Shown in pieces: positions 47,069 through 57,193 of a DNA stretch of 64,000 bases. The first letter of the stretch is position 1, and each line of letters starts with the position of its first letter. The notes beneath the pieces are model-generated. The model saw only the letters and a program-made list of their open reading frames with translations, was not told the DNA's origin and searched no databases. This DNA is from Roseiarcus sp963780825. Its GTDB lineage: Bacteria > Pseudomonadota > Alphaproteobacteria > Rhizobiales > Beijerinckiaceae. The position numbers and the translations under genes were made by a program. Where the stretch lies: NCBI GenBank assembly GCA_963780825.1, contig CAWADL010000003.1:349729-413728 (forward strand). The letters run 5' to 3'.

Positions 47069-47336
47069 CCGGCTTTTCCCGGGCGCCCCAACGGCCTGCT
47101 CGCGCGCCGCGGCGACCTTGAAGCATCAAGCGCGGGAAGTGAAATGCCTAATGGGAATAATTGTTCAGCAATGGCCCTGGTCAATAAATTGGACGAAGCT
47201 CCAGAGGCTCCGGCTGGGCTCCGAGTCCGATTGCATAACCGACTGTTCGTGAAGGCCTGACGGGTTCGAGCGGTGAGCGGCACGGCCCGCTCAGTGACGA
47301 CTTTGAACGGCGGGCTGTCTTAGCTGACGTGGCTTC

Positions 47337-49876
47337 TCAGAACAGGTCAGCGCGCACGCCGAGCAGAAGCGCCTGACCGGAAGCAATCAACAGATCGTTG
47401 AGCGCAGGTCCCGCCGGCGTGACGCCGTGCGCAGCGAGGGCGGTGGCGGCGAAGGACTGCACGGATGCCTGCGGAGCGAGTTTGACGGTCGGGCCGAGCT
47501 CGGCAACGAGGCGCCTGAGCCCAGCGATCTTGTCGGCCTCGCTTTGCGAGGCAAGCGCCTCACGCCCGAGGTTCGCCGGCTCCTGCCGGTTGCTGGAGGC
47601 CGCGGCGCGCGCATAATAGTACGCGGCGAGCGCTGCGTCGGGCGGCCCGCCGACACCCAGTCGCGCGAGTTCGCCGAGATTGTAGGCCGCCCAGCCGTCG
47701 CCGCGGTTCATGCCGAGCGCATACCAGCGCCGCGCCTCGGCGACGTCTCTCGGCACGCCGAGGCCGTTCAGATAGAGCCGCCCGATATTGTTCGGCGCCT
47801 CGGGATGTCCGAGCTCGGACGCCTTGCGGAAATAGTCGAGCGCGCGCGCGAAATCCTGCGCGGCGCCGATGCCTTCGAGGTAGACGTAGCCGAGATTGTC
47901 GAGCCCGTAGATGTCGCCGCGCGCTGCGGATTCTTCCCAGAAACGCCGGGCGAGCGGCCGATTGACGGTGACGGTCTCCCCGCGCTGGTACATGCGGCCG
48001 AGCGCGTCCATCGACAGCTCCTGCCCTCCCTCGGCGGCCTTCTCAAACAGTCGGCGCGCTTTGTCCCAGTCCTTGGCCGCGCCGCGGCCTTCGTAATAGG
48101 CCTGCCCCAGCGTATGCTCGGCGTTGACGTCGCCGAGCGCCGTGGCCTTCTCCAGCCATTCCAGGCCCTCGCGCTCCTTCAGCGGCGGCAGGTAGAGCGC
48201 GCGGTAGCCGAGCGCCCATTGGGCGCGGATATGGCCAAGATTGACCGCCTTGCGAAAGCCTGCGTCGGCTTCAGCGTTACGGCTGAGGGCGGCGTAGACG
48301 CGCGCCAGCTCATAGGCGAAGCGCCCGGATTGCGGGTACTGCTTCGCCGCGCGCTCGCAGGCGGAAAGCGCGGGGCCCGGCGCGATATGGCTCGAAAACA
48401 CCCCTGATGTGACCCCCTGCGGGTCGAGGCGGTCGCCGGCGAGGCGGTCGCAATCGCTGACCTCCGCGGCGACAGCGATATCCAACGAGTCGTCGGCGCG
48501 GTCGACGCCCACGAAGCGGGCGTGCGCGATCTGACCCTCGGCGCCCGCCGTTGGCAGGAAGGTCAGCAGCGGCAGGTCGGCGAGCGTCACGACCCGGTCT
48601 TTGCCGATCACGCGGTCGCCGAGGCGGAACTGGCCGAAGGCGGGATCTTCGGCCATCTTCAGACGCCATCGAGGGGTCGGCTGGCGTTTGAAAGGCGTTG
48701 CGGAAGTTCGAGGTTCGGGCCGACGCCGATCAGCGATGTCGCCGCCAGCGTCGCCTTGACCGACGGGCGCGCCGATAAGGACGCTGGCTTGAGCGGGGAG
48801 AGGCCGGAGAACTCGATCGCCACCAGGCCGATATCCGAATGGCCCCATTCGTCCTGCACGCGGAAGCTGAAGGCGTCCGCCGCCTCCTGGCCCGCGCGCC
48901 GGTAGGCGAGCCGGTCGAAATGGGACGCCTCGACGAGCTGGCCCGCGACAAGGGGCTTACCGTCGAGCGTCAACTGGCCGGCGGTCGGCGCCTGCTCGAT
49001 GCGCACGGTCAACGCGCCGCCATCCGCGACGGTCGGTTTGACGAGCCGGAGTTCGCCGGCGCCGTCAGCCGGCAGTTGGATCCGCGCGAGGCGCTCAAAT
49101 TTTGGCGGAGCGCGCTGCGGCGCCAGGTAGACGTCGTCGACCAGCGAGGAATTGTCCCACGGCGTCTGCGTTCGCAGGGTCTGGTCGGCGACGAAGCCGC
49201 GGATGCGCGCCATCATCTGCCGCACCTCGACATTGGGGACCGCGGCGAATTTGAGGAAGCCCTGCGTAAACGGGCTTACGTCGCCAGTTCCATCGAGCGC
49301 GACCTGTCCCGGCGCGGCCGAGAACGCGATCAGCGCTCCCCCGCCCAGCGACTGCGGGTCGACGTTGCGCGCCTTGGCGACAACGGATGATGCGAACTCG
49401 GCCGTGAAGGGATTGTTGCGGCAGGAATCGAGGAACAGCAGCCGCGCATGCGCCCCGGCCGCGCGCATCAGCGCATTGATGTCGAGCACGGCGAAAGCGT
49501 CGAGCGCAAGGTTGCGTTGGCTGTCGGTGCGCGCCGACACCGGAAGTATGTAGCTTTCGTCGCCGAGCTGCACACCGTGGCCGCTGTAGTAGAACAGCGC
49601 GACATCGGCGCCGGATATGTCGGCCGCGAAGCGCCGCAGCGCCTGCTCCAGGCCGGGCTTGTCGACGTCCTTGACCTCGGACACGGCGAAGTCGAGCCGG
49701 CGCAACATGGCCGCGACGTGGTCGGCGTCGCTGGTCGGCGTGCGCAGGGTCTCTGCGTTACGATAGGCCGCGTTGCCGATGACAAGCGCGACCCGCCGCT
49801 CGGCGAAGGCCGGTCCGGCGAAGACCGCGAGCGCAAGCGCGAAACCCGCGGCCAGCCACGCGGCTTTGCGTCGCAT
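47337..49876 (-). pseudogene. Secreted caspase-domain (metacaspase-like) protein with SEL1 repeats, one frameshift
   Basis: A signal peptide (AAWLAAGFALALAVFAGPAF) leads to a caspase p20-like domain with the catalytic His in ALFYYSGHGVQLGDESYILP and Cys in ARLLFLDSCRNNPF. A linker follows and then, after a shift near 48665, SEL1/TPR-like repeats (AEHTLGQAYYEGRGAAKDWD, LSMDALGRMYQRGETVTVNR, LDNLGYVYLEGIGAAQDFAR, PNNIGRLYLNGLGVPRDVAE). Total about 845 residues. Such fusions are frequent in Hyphomicrobiales; the cleavage target and role are unknown. Start ATG at 49876 or GTG at 49882. Confidence 0.85.
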
Positions 49877-49896
49877 AGACACGGCGGGCGCCGCGC

Positions 49897-51189
49897 TCAG
49901 GCCGCTTTGCCGCGAAGGCGGCGCTCATAGTCTTCGAGTGTCTCGAGCCGCAGGCCGAGCTTGGCGTAGTCGACGCGGTAATATCCGCTGGGGTCCTTGA
50001 TGACGGCGTCGGGGCGCAGAATGGCGACGTCTTGCGCCATCACGCCGACGTAAACCGGGCCGCCCCAGACATATTCGAAGCGATACAGCGGAAGGCCCGA
50101 GGCGGTATCGCCAAGGCGAACGATGTTGCGCTTGAGCCGACGGTCCGACCAGCTGCCGCCCGCGCCGCCTGCCCCGCCGGCGCCAGCGCCGCCCGCGCCT
50201 GCCCCACCTGCACCAGCGCCACCTGCACCAGCGCCACCGGCCCCGGCCCCGCCCGCGCCCGCTCCGCCCGCGCCTGCTCCACCTGCGCCAGCGCCGCCGG
50301 CTCCCGCCCCACCGGCGCCTGTGTGCCAAACGCCAAGCATCGCAGAGGCGGAGCCGCTCGCGCTTTGGCTTTGGCCGTAAAGCGGATCGGCATTCTCCGT
50401 TGCCGCTGCCGATTCCCCGCGGACGGGCCGTTGTGTCACCCGCTTGCCGGACGGCATAGCGTCTGCGGGTAGCCCGGATGCGCGCTCCGCGACGAAATGG
50501 GCCAACGGCGCGTGAGTTTTGGCGGAAGCGGACGGCAACTTGGCGGTTGCGCGGAGGGCGACGGGGGCGGCCGCTTTGGCGTCGGTCTTGCTGTCCAACG
50601 CTCCAAGGTTGACCAAGCGGATCGTCGAGCCGCCATCAACGTTCTTGATCCGGCCGAAGCCTATCGTCTCCAGACGTTCGGCGTTCACGCCGAACCGCTT
50701 GGAAAGGGCCCCGGCGATCGCGCGCGCGCGCAAGTCGGCAACCTCGGCGTTGTAGGCGTCGGAGCCAAGAAGGTCGGTTTGCGCGCCGATCAGGATGCGC
50801 TTGTTGGCGAGCCGATGGTCGCTAAGCGCAGCCGCCAGCTTGGCGAGCCGATCGCCGGAGTCAGCCGCCATCACGTCCGATGCGCCCTTGAACTTGATGT
50901 CGAGAAGCAAGGAAGGTCGGACCAGGACGCTCTTGAAAATCTCGGCCTCGTGGCCTCGCGGCGAGGCGGGCAGGTGTATGTCCGAGGCGCCGCGCAGCGA
51001 CCGCACCGGCGCTTTCGAAAGCCGGTCCGCGATGGCCTTATCGTCGTTCAACAGGTCGCCCATCGATTTCGTCGAGGGCGGCCCGAAGGGTTCGGCGACT
51101 TTCGCCGCTTGGTTCTGGTCCCCGGCGTAAGCCGGCGCCGAGAGGAGAACAGCGAGCGCCGCTGCGGACAGCCAATAGCGATGATGCAT
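49897..51189 (-). CDS. OmpA-like domain / Gly-Ala repeat / S74-like chaperone domain fusion protein
   Basis: The 430-residue protein has a signal peptide (HHRYWLSAAALAVLLSAPAY), an OmpA-like region (about residues 93-205: LAAALSDHRLANKRILIGAQ, LRARAIAGALSKRFGVNAER), a Gly-Ala-Gly-Gly repeat (about residues 290-345) and a C-terminal module WSDRRLKRNIVRLGDTASGL with GGPVYVGVMAQDVAILRPDA, resembling the Peptidase_S74 self-cleaving chaperone of phage tail spikes. S74 modules trimerise and fold fibres, so this may be a cell-surface fibre held to peptidoglycan. It is directly upstream of the caspase gene on the same strand. Confidence 0.85.
   Translation of the reverse strand: MHHRYWLSAAALAVLLSAPAYAGDQNQAAKVAEPFGPPSTKSMGDLLNDDKAIADRLSKAPVRSLRGASDIHLPASPRGHEAEIFKSVLVRPSLLLDIKFKGASDVMAADSGDRLAKLAAALSDHRLANKRILIGAQTDLLGSDAYNAEVADLRARAIAGALSKRFGVNAERLETIGFGRIKNVDGGSTIRLVNLGALDSKTDAKAAAPVALRATAKLPSASAKTHAPLAHFVAERASGLPADAMPSGKRVTQRPVRGESAAATENADPLYGQSQSASGSASAMLGVWHTGAGGAGAGGAGAGGAGAGGAGAGGAGAGGAGAGGAGAGGAGAGGAGAGGAGGAGGSWSDRRLKRNIVRLGDTASGLPLYRFEYVWGGPVYVGVMAQDVAILRPDAVIKDPSGYYRVDYAKLGLRLETLEDYERRLRGKAA
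50155..50320. repeat. Tandem GGxGCx repeat coding for Gly-Ala repeats
   Basis: The plus strand shows runs of CCGCCxGCGCCxGC units about 15 bases long; on the minus strand they encode about eleven copies of GAGGA inside the fusion protein. Such tracts change length easily by slippage. Confidence 0.88.
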
Positions 51190-51577
51190 GTGAACCGATC
51201 CCAAGTCTGGTCTACTCAGAGCGGGATTACGGGACGGCGTTTTGCCCCTGCGGAATGCGGAGCGAGTACGGAGATTGATGGGTCGGATCGAGCACCTGAA
51301 AGTCGCTGCGTGGTTCGCGTACGTCATTCAGTGAGTTCAATCAGGTGGAGACATCTGGTTCGCTTTCGATGAAAACCGGCCGCTGGCGTTCTTGACGGCG
51401 CAAAGCCAAATCGAAACGTGGCTGGCCGCTCCAACGATCGACGCGCCCGCGCTGCAAAGGCCACTTCCCGACGAGGCCTGCGAATCGTCGCGTCGTTCAT
51501 TGTCCCAACCAAGACCCCCGAACCACGGACAATTTGAGAGCGACCTTTCTTCGCTGCCGTCGGATGTTGGCTTGGCT

Positions 51578-54500
51578 ATGCTACACTCCGCTGCGTGGGG
51601 GGATCGCGTGGAAGCGGAACGCCGGCAAGTCACGGTCCTATTCGCCGACATGGCCGGCTTCACGACCTTTTCGGAACAGTCGGGGGATGAGGCGGCGTTC
51701 TCGCTGATGCGAAGCGTGGCGAATTTGATGGAAGGCGCGGTGCGCGATCAGGGCGGCGCCGTGCAGGGCTTCACCGGTGACGGGATCATGGCGGTCTTCG
51801 GTGCGCCCGTCGCACATGAGGACGCGCCGCTTCGCGCATGCCGGGCGGCGCTGTCGATTCTCGCCAAGCTACGAGTCGGCGGCGACGATCTCGAAGCCCG
51901 GCACGGGACACGGCCGCAATTTCGGATCGGCGTCAACAGCGGACCGGCCATCGTCGGCCAGGTGCAAGGGGGCCCTGACGGCGGAGTGACTGTCATGGGC
52001 GACACCGTCAACGTCGCGTCGCGCCTTCAGGCCTTGGCCGAACCCGGCTCCGCTGTCATGAGTGAGGCGACCCATCGTCTCGTGGAGGGGCTGGTCGAGA
52101 CCAGCTTCTTCGGCGAGCATCGACGTCAAAGGCAAATCCGAGCCGCAAAAAGCCTATCGGCTCGATGCGATCCGCGAGGGCGCGACGCGCTTCGGCGCCA
52201 AACTCCACCACGGCCTCACAACCTTTGTCGGACGCGACCCCGAGTTGGAGAAGCTGGAGCGCGGATTCGACGCGATCCGCTCCGGCGTCCAGGTCTTCGA
52301 CATCGTCGGCGAGCCCGGCATCGGCAAATCGCGGCTCGTGCACGAATTCCTCGAGCAGATCGTCAAGGAGCGCGCGTGGGTCCTGGTGGGGAGCTGCGCG
52401 CCCGACGGCCATCAGACGCCCTTCCGGGCCTTCATCGAGATCGTGCGTGGCGCCTTCCGTCTGGGGCCCGGAGATTCGGAAGCCGTTGTCGCGCGCAAAC
52501 TCGACGAAGGTCTCCAAGGTCTCGGCCTGCGCTCCCCGGAAAATCTCGCCCTGTTGCTCAATATGCTCGGACTCAAGGCCCCAGAGGGCGCTTTGGCCGG
52601 TCTGGACGGCGTTCTGATCGGCTTGCGCACACGCGAACTGCTGCAAACGCTCGTGCAGGCGCGCAGTCGGGTGACGCCGTTGATCCTGGTGTTCGAGGAT
52701 CTGCATTGGCTCGACAGCGCGTCAGAGGACCTGCTGGCGAAGACCGTCGCCATGGAGGAGCTCCGGCTACTGATCCTGCACACACGCCGGCCGGAATATG
52801 ATCCGCCTTGGGCGGGGCAGCCGCGCGTGTCGCGCCTATCGATGGAGCCGTTGTCCGCTCGGGAAACTTCGCGGATCGCTCAGGCGCGGCTCGGCGTCGA
52901 CTCATTGCCCGAGGCGCTGGCGAAGCTGATCGCGGCGAAGGCGGAAGGCAATGCCCTGTTCGCCGAGGAGATCGCGAGCTTCCTGATCGAGCGCGGCATT
53001 GTCCGTAGCACCGCTGCCGGCTTGAACTTCGATCCCGCGGCGGTCGCTGCCGCGTTGCCGGAAAGCGTGCAGTCGCTGCTCGCTTCGCGCGTTGACCGGC
53101 TCGCCCCGGCCGATCGGAACTTGCTTCAGGCGGCGGCGGTGGTCGGCAGACGGTTCGCCCCCGATCTGGTCGCTGTGGTTGGCGGTGCAAGCGAAACCGC
53201 CCAAGCGTCTTTCGGCGCCGTGGAGGCATTCGACCTCATTCGTCGCGTCGAGGGCTCCAGCGACTATGTCTTCAAGCATGCGCTGGTCAGGGACGCGCTT
53301 TACAACGGCCTCTTAAGCGGTCCGCGCGCCGCGCTGCATCTCAGGGTCGCCGAGGAATTGGAGCGACGCGGCGGTAATCGACTGATGGAGATCGCCGAGA
53401 CGCTTGCGCATCATTTTTCGGAGACCTCTCGCCTCGATAAGGCGTTCACTTATCTCGCCATGGCGGGCGACAAGAGCCTGGATATTTATGCACTCCAAGA
53501 AGCCGAGAAAAATTATCGGCACGCTTTGAAGATCTTTGACGACGACGGAGCCTGCGCGAGTTCCGAGTCGGTCGCAGCCGTAGTTGTCCGGCTGCTCGAA
53601 GCCTTCGTTCTTGAAAGCGACTATCGTGACTTCGGCCGCGTCACGAAAAAGTATGTACCGCTGATGAGGAAATCGGGCGAGAGTCCAGATCTCGTCAAGG
53701 CCCTATATTATCAGGGACTTTTGACCTTTTTGAATCTCGAGGATTTGCGCGAATCGCACCGGTTGATGGCCGAGGCGCATGCCATAGCCGAACGCTTGGG
53801 CGCCGGCCGGGCCAGAGCCTACGCCAAGTATGGCTTGCTGCTTATTAGGTCAACCATGGGGCTCGACACGCCCGAAACCAGCGAACGAATGTCAGCCGAG
53901 ATGATGGAAGATAGCGTACGATACGGCGACAACTACATCCGCAACTTCAGCTCCTGGATGGTTGGGCAACAATATCTCCTTCATGGGCTATTCAAGGAAG
54001 CGCGTGAGGCCGCGTTGCAGTTCATGAAGTGGGGCGAACAGCGCAGCGATCCGAGAGCGATTGGCCTCGCCAACTTCACTCTGAGCTTGTTAGAACTGGG
54101 CTACGAAGCGCCGGAGGCCGCGCTTGCCCGCGCTGACGATTGTGTCCGCTCTGCGGTGACGCCAAATGAACAACGCTGGGGAAGGTTGACAAAAGCTTGC
54201 GCTGGTATCGCTCTGGGGCGCTTCCACGACTCCCTCTTGCAACTTGACGCTCTCAATTTGGAGTATGAGCGATCGGGAGTGAACTTCAACAGATTTTATT
54301 GGCCGCGAGGTCAGGCGCTATTGTTATCCGGCGAGTTTGCCGAGGGCATTCGCGTAATCGAGCGGGAAATCGAGCGATACGTGAAAACCGAAGAGGCTTG
54401 GTTCTCGAACTATTTGCGAGTCCAACTTGCCGGCTTCTACGTCCAGCTGCTGACCAGCAAAGATAAACCGCCGCCGGGTTTGGTCCGCAGGAATTTCCGG

Positions 54501-54755
54501 ACCCTGATTGGGATCAAGCTGTTCGGCGCCCGCCGCGCTCTGGCGTTGCTTCGGCAAGCGGCCTCGAGCCGACACTTGAGCGACCGCGGCGTCATATGGG
54601 CGATCATCAATTTCAACCTCGGCGCATTGTCCGCGATGAAGAAGAAGCGTGCGGAGGCGAAAGGCTATTTTGAAAAAGCGCGGGCTGCGGCCGGAGATCA
54701 GGGCGCGGACAAGCTGCTGCAAAAAATCGACGCGGCGTTGGCGCAACTCGGTTAG
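51578..54755 (+). pseudogene. Class III nucleotidyl cyclase with AAA ATPase and TPR-like domains, one frameshift
   Basis: The N-terminus is a CYCc domain: VTVLFADMAGFTTFSEQSGD (first metal Asp), GFTGDGIMAVFGAPVAHEDA (second metal Asp), and VMGDTVNVASRLQALAEPG (Asn-Arg transition-state pair). After a shift near 52120 the frame continues as DVKGKSEPQKAYRL, then an AAA/NTPase module (Walker A VGEPGIGKSRLVHEFLE, LILVFEDLHWLDSASEDLLA) and a long TPR-like helical C-terminus. Total about 1058 residues. It should make cAMP or cGMP under control of the ATPase. A TTG at 51392 is an alternative start. A GG-leader peptide gene follows 200 bases downstream. Confidence 0.86.
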
Positions 54756-54954
54756 ATCTAGGGGGGGACGCGGTCGCCGTTGCGACCCGAAACGATCGCG
54801 AAATATTTGTCCATGTGAGGCCTTTGTACGTCGCCGAGGTCGTCTTGACCGAGCCTGTGCCGCTTCGTAGGCTCCCCGAAGCAGGCCGTTCACGTGGTGA
54901 CAAGAAACCGGCGCTGGCCACATTGGGTGGCAACTAACCCAGAAGGAAACAACC

Positions 54955-55194
54955 ATGGAACGTCGTACGAGAATGAGGACCTCGAGTATTGGCCCAACGG
55001 CCGCTGGCAACGACAGCACGTCGGCAACGAGTGTCGCGAATGGTGAAGATAAGACTTTGCAATCCGAGACAGAACTTCAAGAAGGACGTGAAATCTCTGC
55101 GTCTGAATTGGAATCCGTCGTCGGGGGTACAGGCGGTGCTGGTGCGGGAAAAATCACGTTCAACCCGTTTATTATAACTCGTAAGTTGACCTGA
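54955..55194 (+). CDS. Double-glycine-leader peptide, probable substrate of the NHLP export system
   Basis: The 79-residue product has a polar leader ending EISASELESVVGG (Gly-Gly at 57-58), the C39-peptidase cleavage pattern, then a 21-residue core with GAGAGKITFNPFIITRKLT. The KITFNPFxITRK segment resembles the N-terminal strand region of Hcp-like proteins that occur as GG-leader cargo in such loci. Just after the stop, another frame reads EFFNTLESCVNSGG on to a TAG at 55373-55375, so one extra base near 55190 may have cut a longer (about 139-residue) protein. AGAAGGAA precedes the ATG. Confidence 0.75.
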   Translation: MERRTRMRTSSIGPTAAGNDSTSATSVANGEDKTLQSETELQEGREISASELESVVGGTGGAGAGKITFNPFIITRKLT

Positions 55195-55449
55195 GTTTTT
55201 CAATACGTTGGAGTCCTGCGTCAACAGCGGAGGGGTCGCTGCGCAGCAATACGCGACGGGTGATACTTTGGCGGCTAACCCGCTCAAACCGATCCGGCGG
55301 AAGGCCCAAGCCAATCCAATTGGGCGCGGGCAAAAGCTAAACGATTATCGCCCGGCCATCGTCAGGATCGGCTAGGCGCAGCTGCAGTGAGATACAGCGC
55401 CGGCTTTCATCAATTCGCCAAAGTTCACCGACGCCGTAAAGCGGCTTGC

Positions 55450-55614
55450 TCAGGGCAATATGCGCGGCATAGGCGGGAGAGGCTGCGGATTGAGGCCGCC
55501 GGCAACATTGTCGAGGTCAGCATCCTTCAGCGGCGCAGTCTTCGCGGCTTCCGCCGCCTTAGGATCGGCGGCCGATTTGGCCTCAGCCTTCTCGGACTTC
55601 TCAGCTTTATTCAT
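55450..55614 (-). CDS. Small double-glycine-leader peptide with proline-rich core (54 residues)
   Basis: Read on the minus strand from the ATG at 55614, with AAGGAG 8-13 bases upstream. The leader is Lys/Glu/Ala-rich and ends LKDADLDNVAGG, a typical double-glycine cleavage site (Gly-Gly at 39-40). The core after it is LNPQPLPPMPRILP, 14 residues with 6 prolines and no Cys, Ser or Thr. It lies between the other precursor and the HlyD/ABC export genes, in opposite orientation. It is too short for most gene finders. The LNPQPLPP-type core is not a known bacteriocin class to me. Confidence 0.78.
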   Translation of the reverse strand: MNKAEKSEKAEAKSAADPKAAEAAKTAPLKDADLDNVAGGLNPQPLPPMPRILP

Positions 55615-55891
55615 GGCGTGGCTCCTTGGTTGAAAAGGACAGAAACGAAATTGTCAGCTGTGAACAACTTCGATATGCAACCGAAGCAAAGATACTTGTG
55701 GAATCTTCGTCCGCGACTTGAGATCGTGGCGCCGCTACGAATTCGGGTCAAGATTTTAAACGTAACAGAGTTGCAGGCGAGCGCTTGATCGTAGACGACG
55801 AGCGTCGCGGTGTAGATGACTTCCTTCGAGACTTTCTTTACTCAGGCATTGTCATTGGCTGCGGCGACGGACTACGTTCGCCGCGCAGAGC

Positions 55892-57193
55892 TTGGTCATT
55901 GAAACGTTAGCGCCGTCGGGGAGTGGCTTCTTGGCGACATCGGACACCATTTACCGCCGCGCGGCGCTGGAGCGCTTGTCATCCCCGGAACAGCTCGATC
56001 ATCTGGTCGGCCTGACGTCGCCGTTTGGATGGCTCGCCGCCGCGGCGCTCGCTGGATTGATTGCGCTTGCGGCCGCCTGGAGCGTGCTCGGGAGCCTGCC
56101 GGTCACTGTCGAGGGTGAAGGCATTCTCGTCACGCGGGGCGGCCAGGTGTTCGATGCGATGGCGCAAGAAGCGGGAGCGATCGCCAGCATCGCGGAGATC
56201 GGTCGCGCCGTTCACAAGGGCGACGTTGTCGCCACTCTCGACGATTCACAATGGCGCGCTGATCTTGAACATGCGCGCGCGGTGCTCTCCGAACGAGAGA
56301 TTGATCTAGAGGCGTTGAAGCGCGCCTTCGATAGCGAGGGCGCTGCACGAGGCAAGAATCGCGACGCGTTACGGGCCAACCTCAACGACATTATCTCGGC
56401 GGCGGAGCAACGCCGCGACTTCTATCGTGATCTTGTGGGCCGCGAGGCCGCGGCGGTGGCGAGCGGCGCGCTGACTGCGCGCACCCGCGAGGACAACCGG
56501 CGCGAAATGACGCAAGCTCAGCAGGAGGCGGGACAAGCGCGCGGCGATTTGTTGAAGCTCGATGGCGAAGACATAGACTTCAATATCCGCCGTGACCGCG
56601 ACCTCTCCGACGCGCAGGAGAAGATCAACGACGCGCGCCGACGCGTCGAGGAGATGACGCTGCAACTGGAGCGCGGCGCGAAGATCATCGCCGCGCAAGA
56701 CGGCGTCGTCACCGAAACCAAGGCGGTTGCTGGGGCCGTTGTCGCGCAAGGCAAGCCGATTGTCAGCATCGCCACCGCCGGGCTGGGGCTTGAGTTGCTG
56801 CTTTATATCCCGCCGCAGGTTGGCAAGTCCGTACGCCCCGGCATGGACGCCCGCATTGCGCTCGCCGCGTTCAAGCGCGAGGAGTTCGGTTCGCTCGAAG
56901 GCCGGGTCGCCAGCGTGTCGGATTATCCCGTCACGCGCGAGGGCATGGTGTCGCAATTGCAGAACGAACAGCTCGCCCAAAGTTTCCTGCGACAGGGCGC
57001 TCCGTATGCGGCGCGCCTTGAGTTGGTCGTGGCGACCGATACGCCCTCCGGGTATCGCTGGACAGGCGGCGCCGGCCCCGCCGCCGCGATCACCAGCGGC
57101 GCGACGGCGAATGCCGAGATCGTTGTCGCCCGCCACCCGCCGATCTATTTTGTGCTTCCGATGCTCGCGCGGTGGTTTGGGCATGCCGGTTAG
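55892..57193 (+). CDS. HlyD-type adaptor of NHLP bacteriocin export system
   Basis: The 433-residue protein has one N-terminal membrane anchor (GWLAAAALAGLIALAAAWSV), a biotinyl-lipoyl-like segment (EAGAIASIAEIGRAVHKGDV), a long coiled coil (about residues 130-260) and a barrel (VGKSVRPGMDARIALAAFKR). The preceding LERLSSPEQLDHLVGLTSP is characteristic of the NHLP/NHLM HlyD group (TIGR03794). It would bridge the ABC exporters through the periplasm. It begins at a TTG; no nearby ATG is in frame. The stop overlaps the ABC gene start. Confidence 0.9.
   Translation: MVIETLAPSGSGFLATSDTIYRRAALERLSSPEQLDHLVGLTSPFGWLAAAALAGLIALAAAWSVLGSLPVTVEGEGILVTRGGQVFDAMAQEAGAIASIAEIGRAVHKGDVVATLDDSQWRADLEHARAVLSEREIDLEALKRAFDSEGAARGKNRDALRANLNDIISAAEQRRDFYRDLVGREAAAVASGALTARTREDNRREMTQAQQEAGQARGDLLKLDGEDIDFNIRRDRDLSDAQEKINDARRRVEEMTLQLERGAKIIAAQDGVVTETKAVAGAVVAQGKPIVSIATAGLGLELLLYIPPQVGKSVRPGMDARIALAAFKREEFGSLEGRVASVSDYPVTREGMVSQLQNEQLAQSFLRQGAPYAARLELVVATDTPSGYRWTGGAGPAAAITSGATANAEIVVARHPPIYFVLPMLARWFGHAG

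Noticed and set aside
50155..50320. Possible CRISPR-like array
   Set aside because: Units are contiguous 15-base tandem repeats with no spacers and encode the Gly-Ala tract.
55387..55788. Plus-strand frame of 133 codons
   Set aside because: Overlaps the small GG-leader peptide gene antisense, has no ribosome binding site and no family features.
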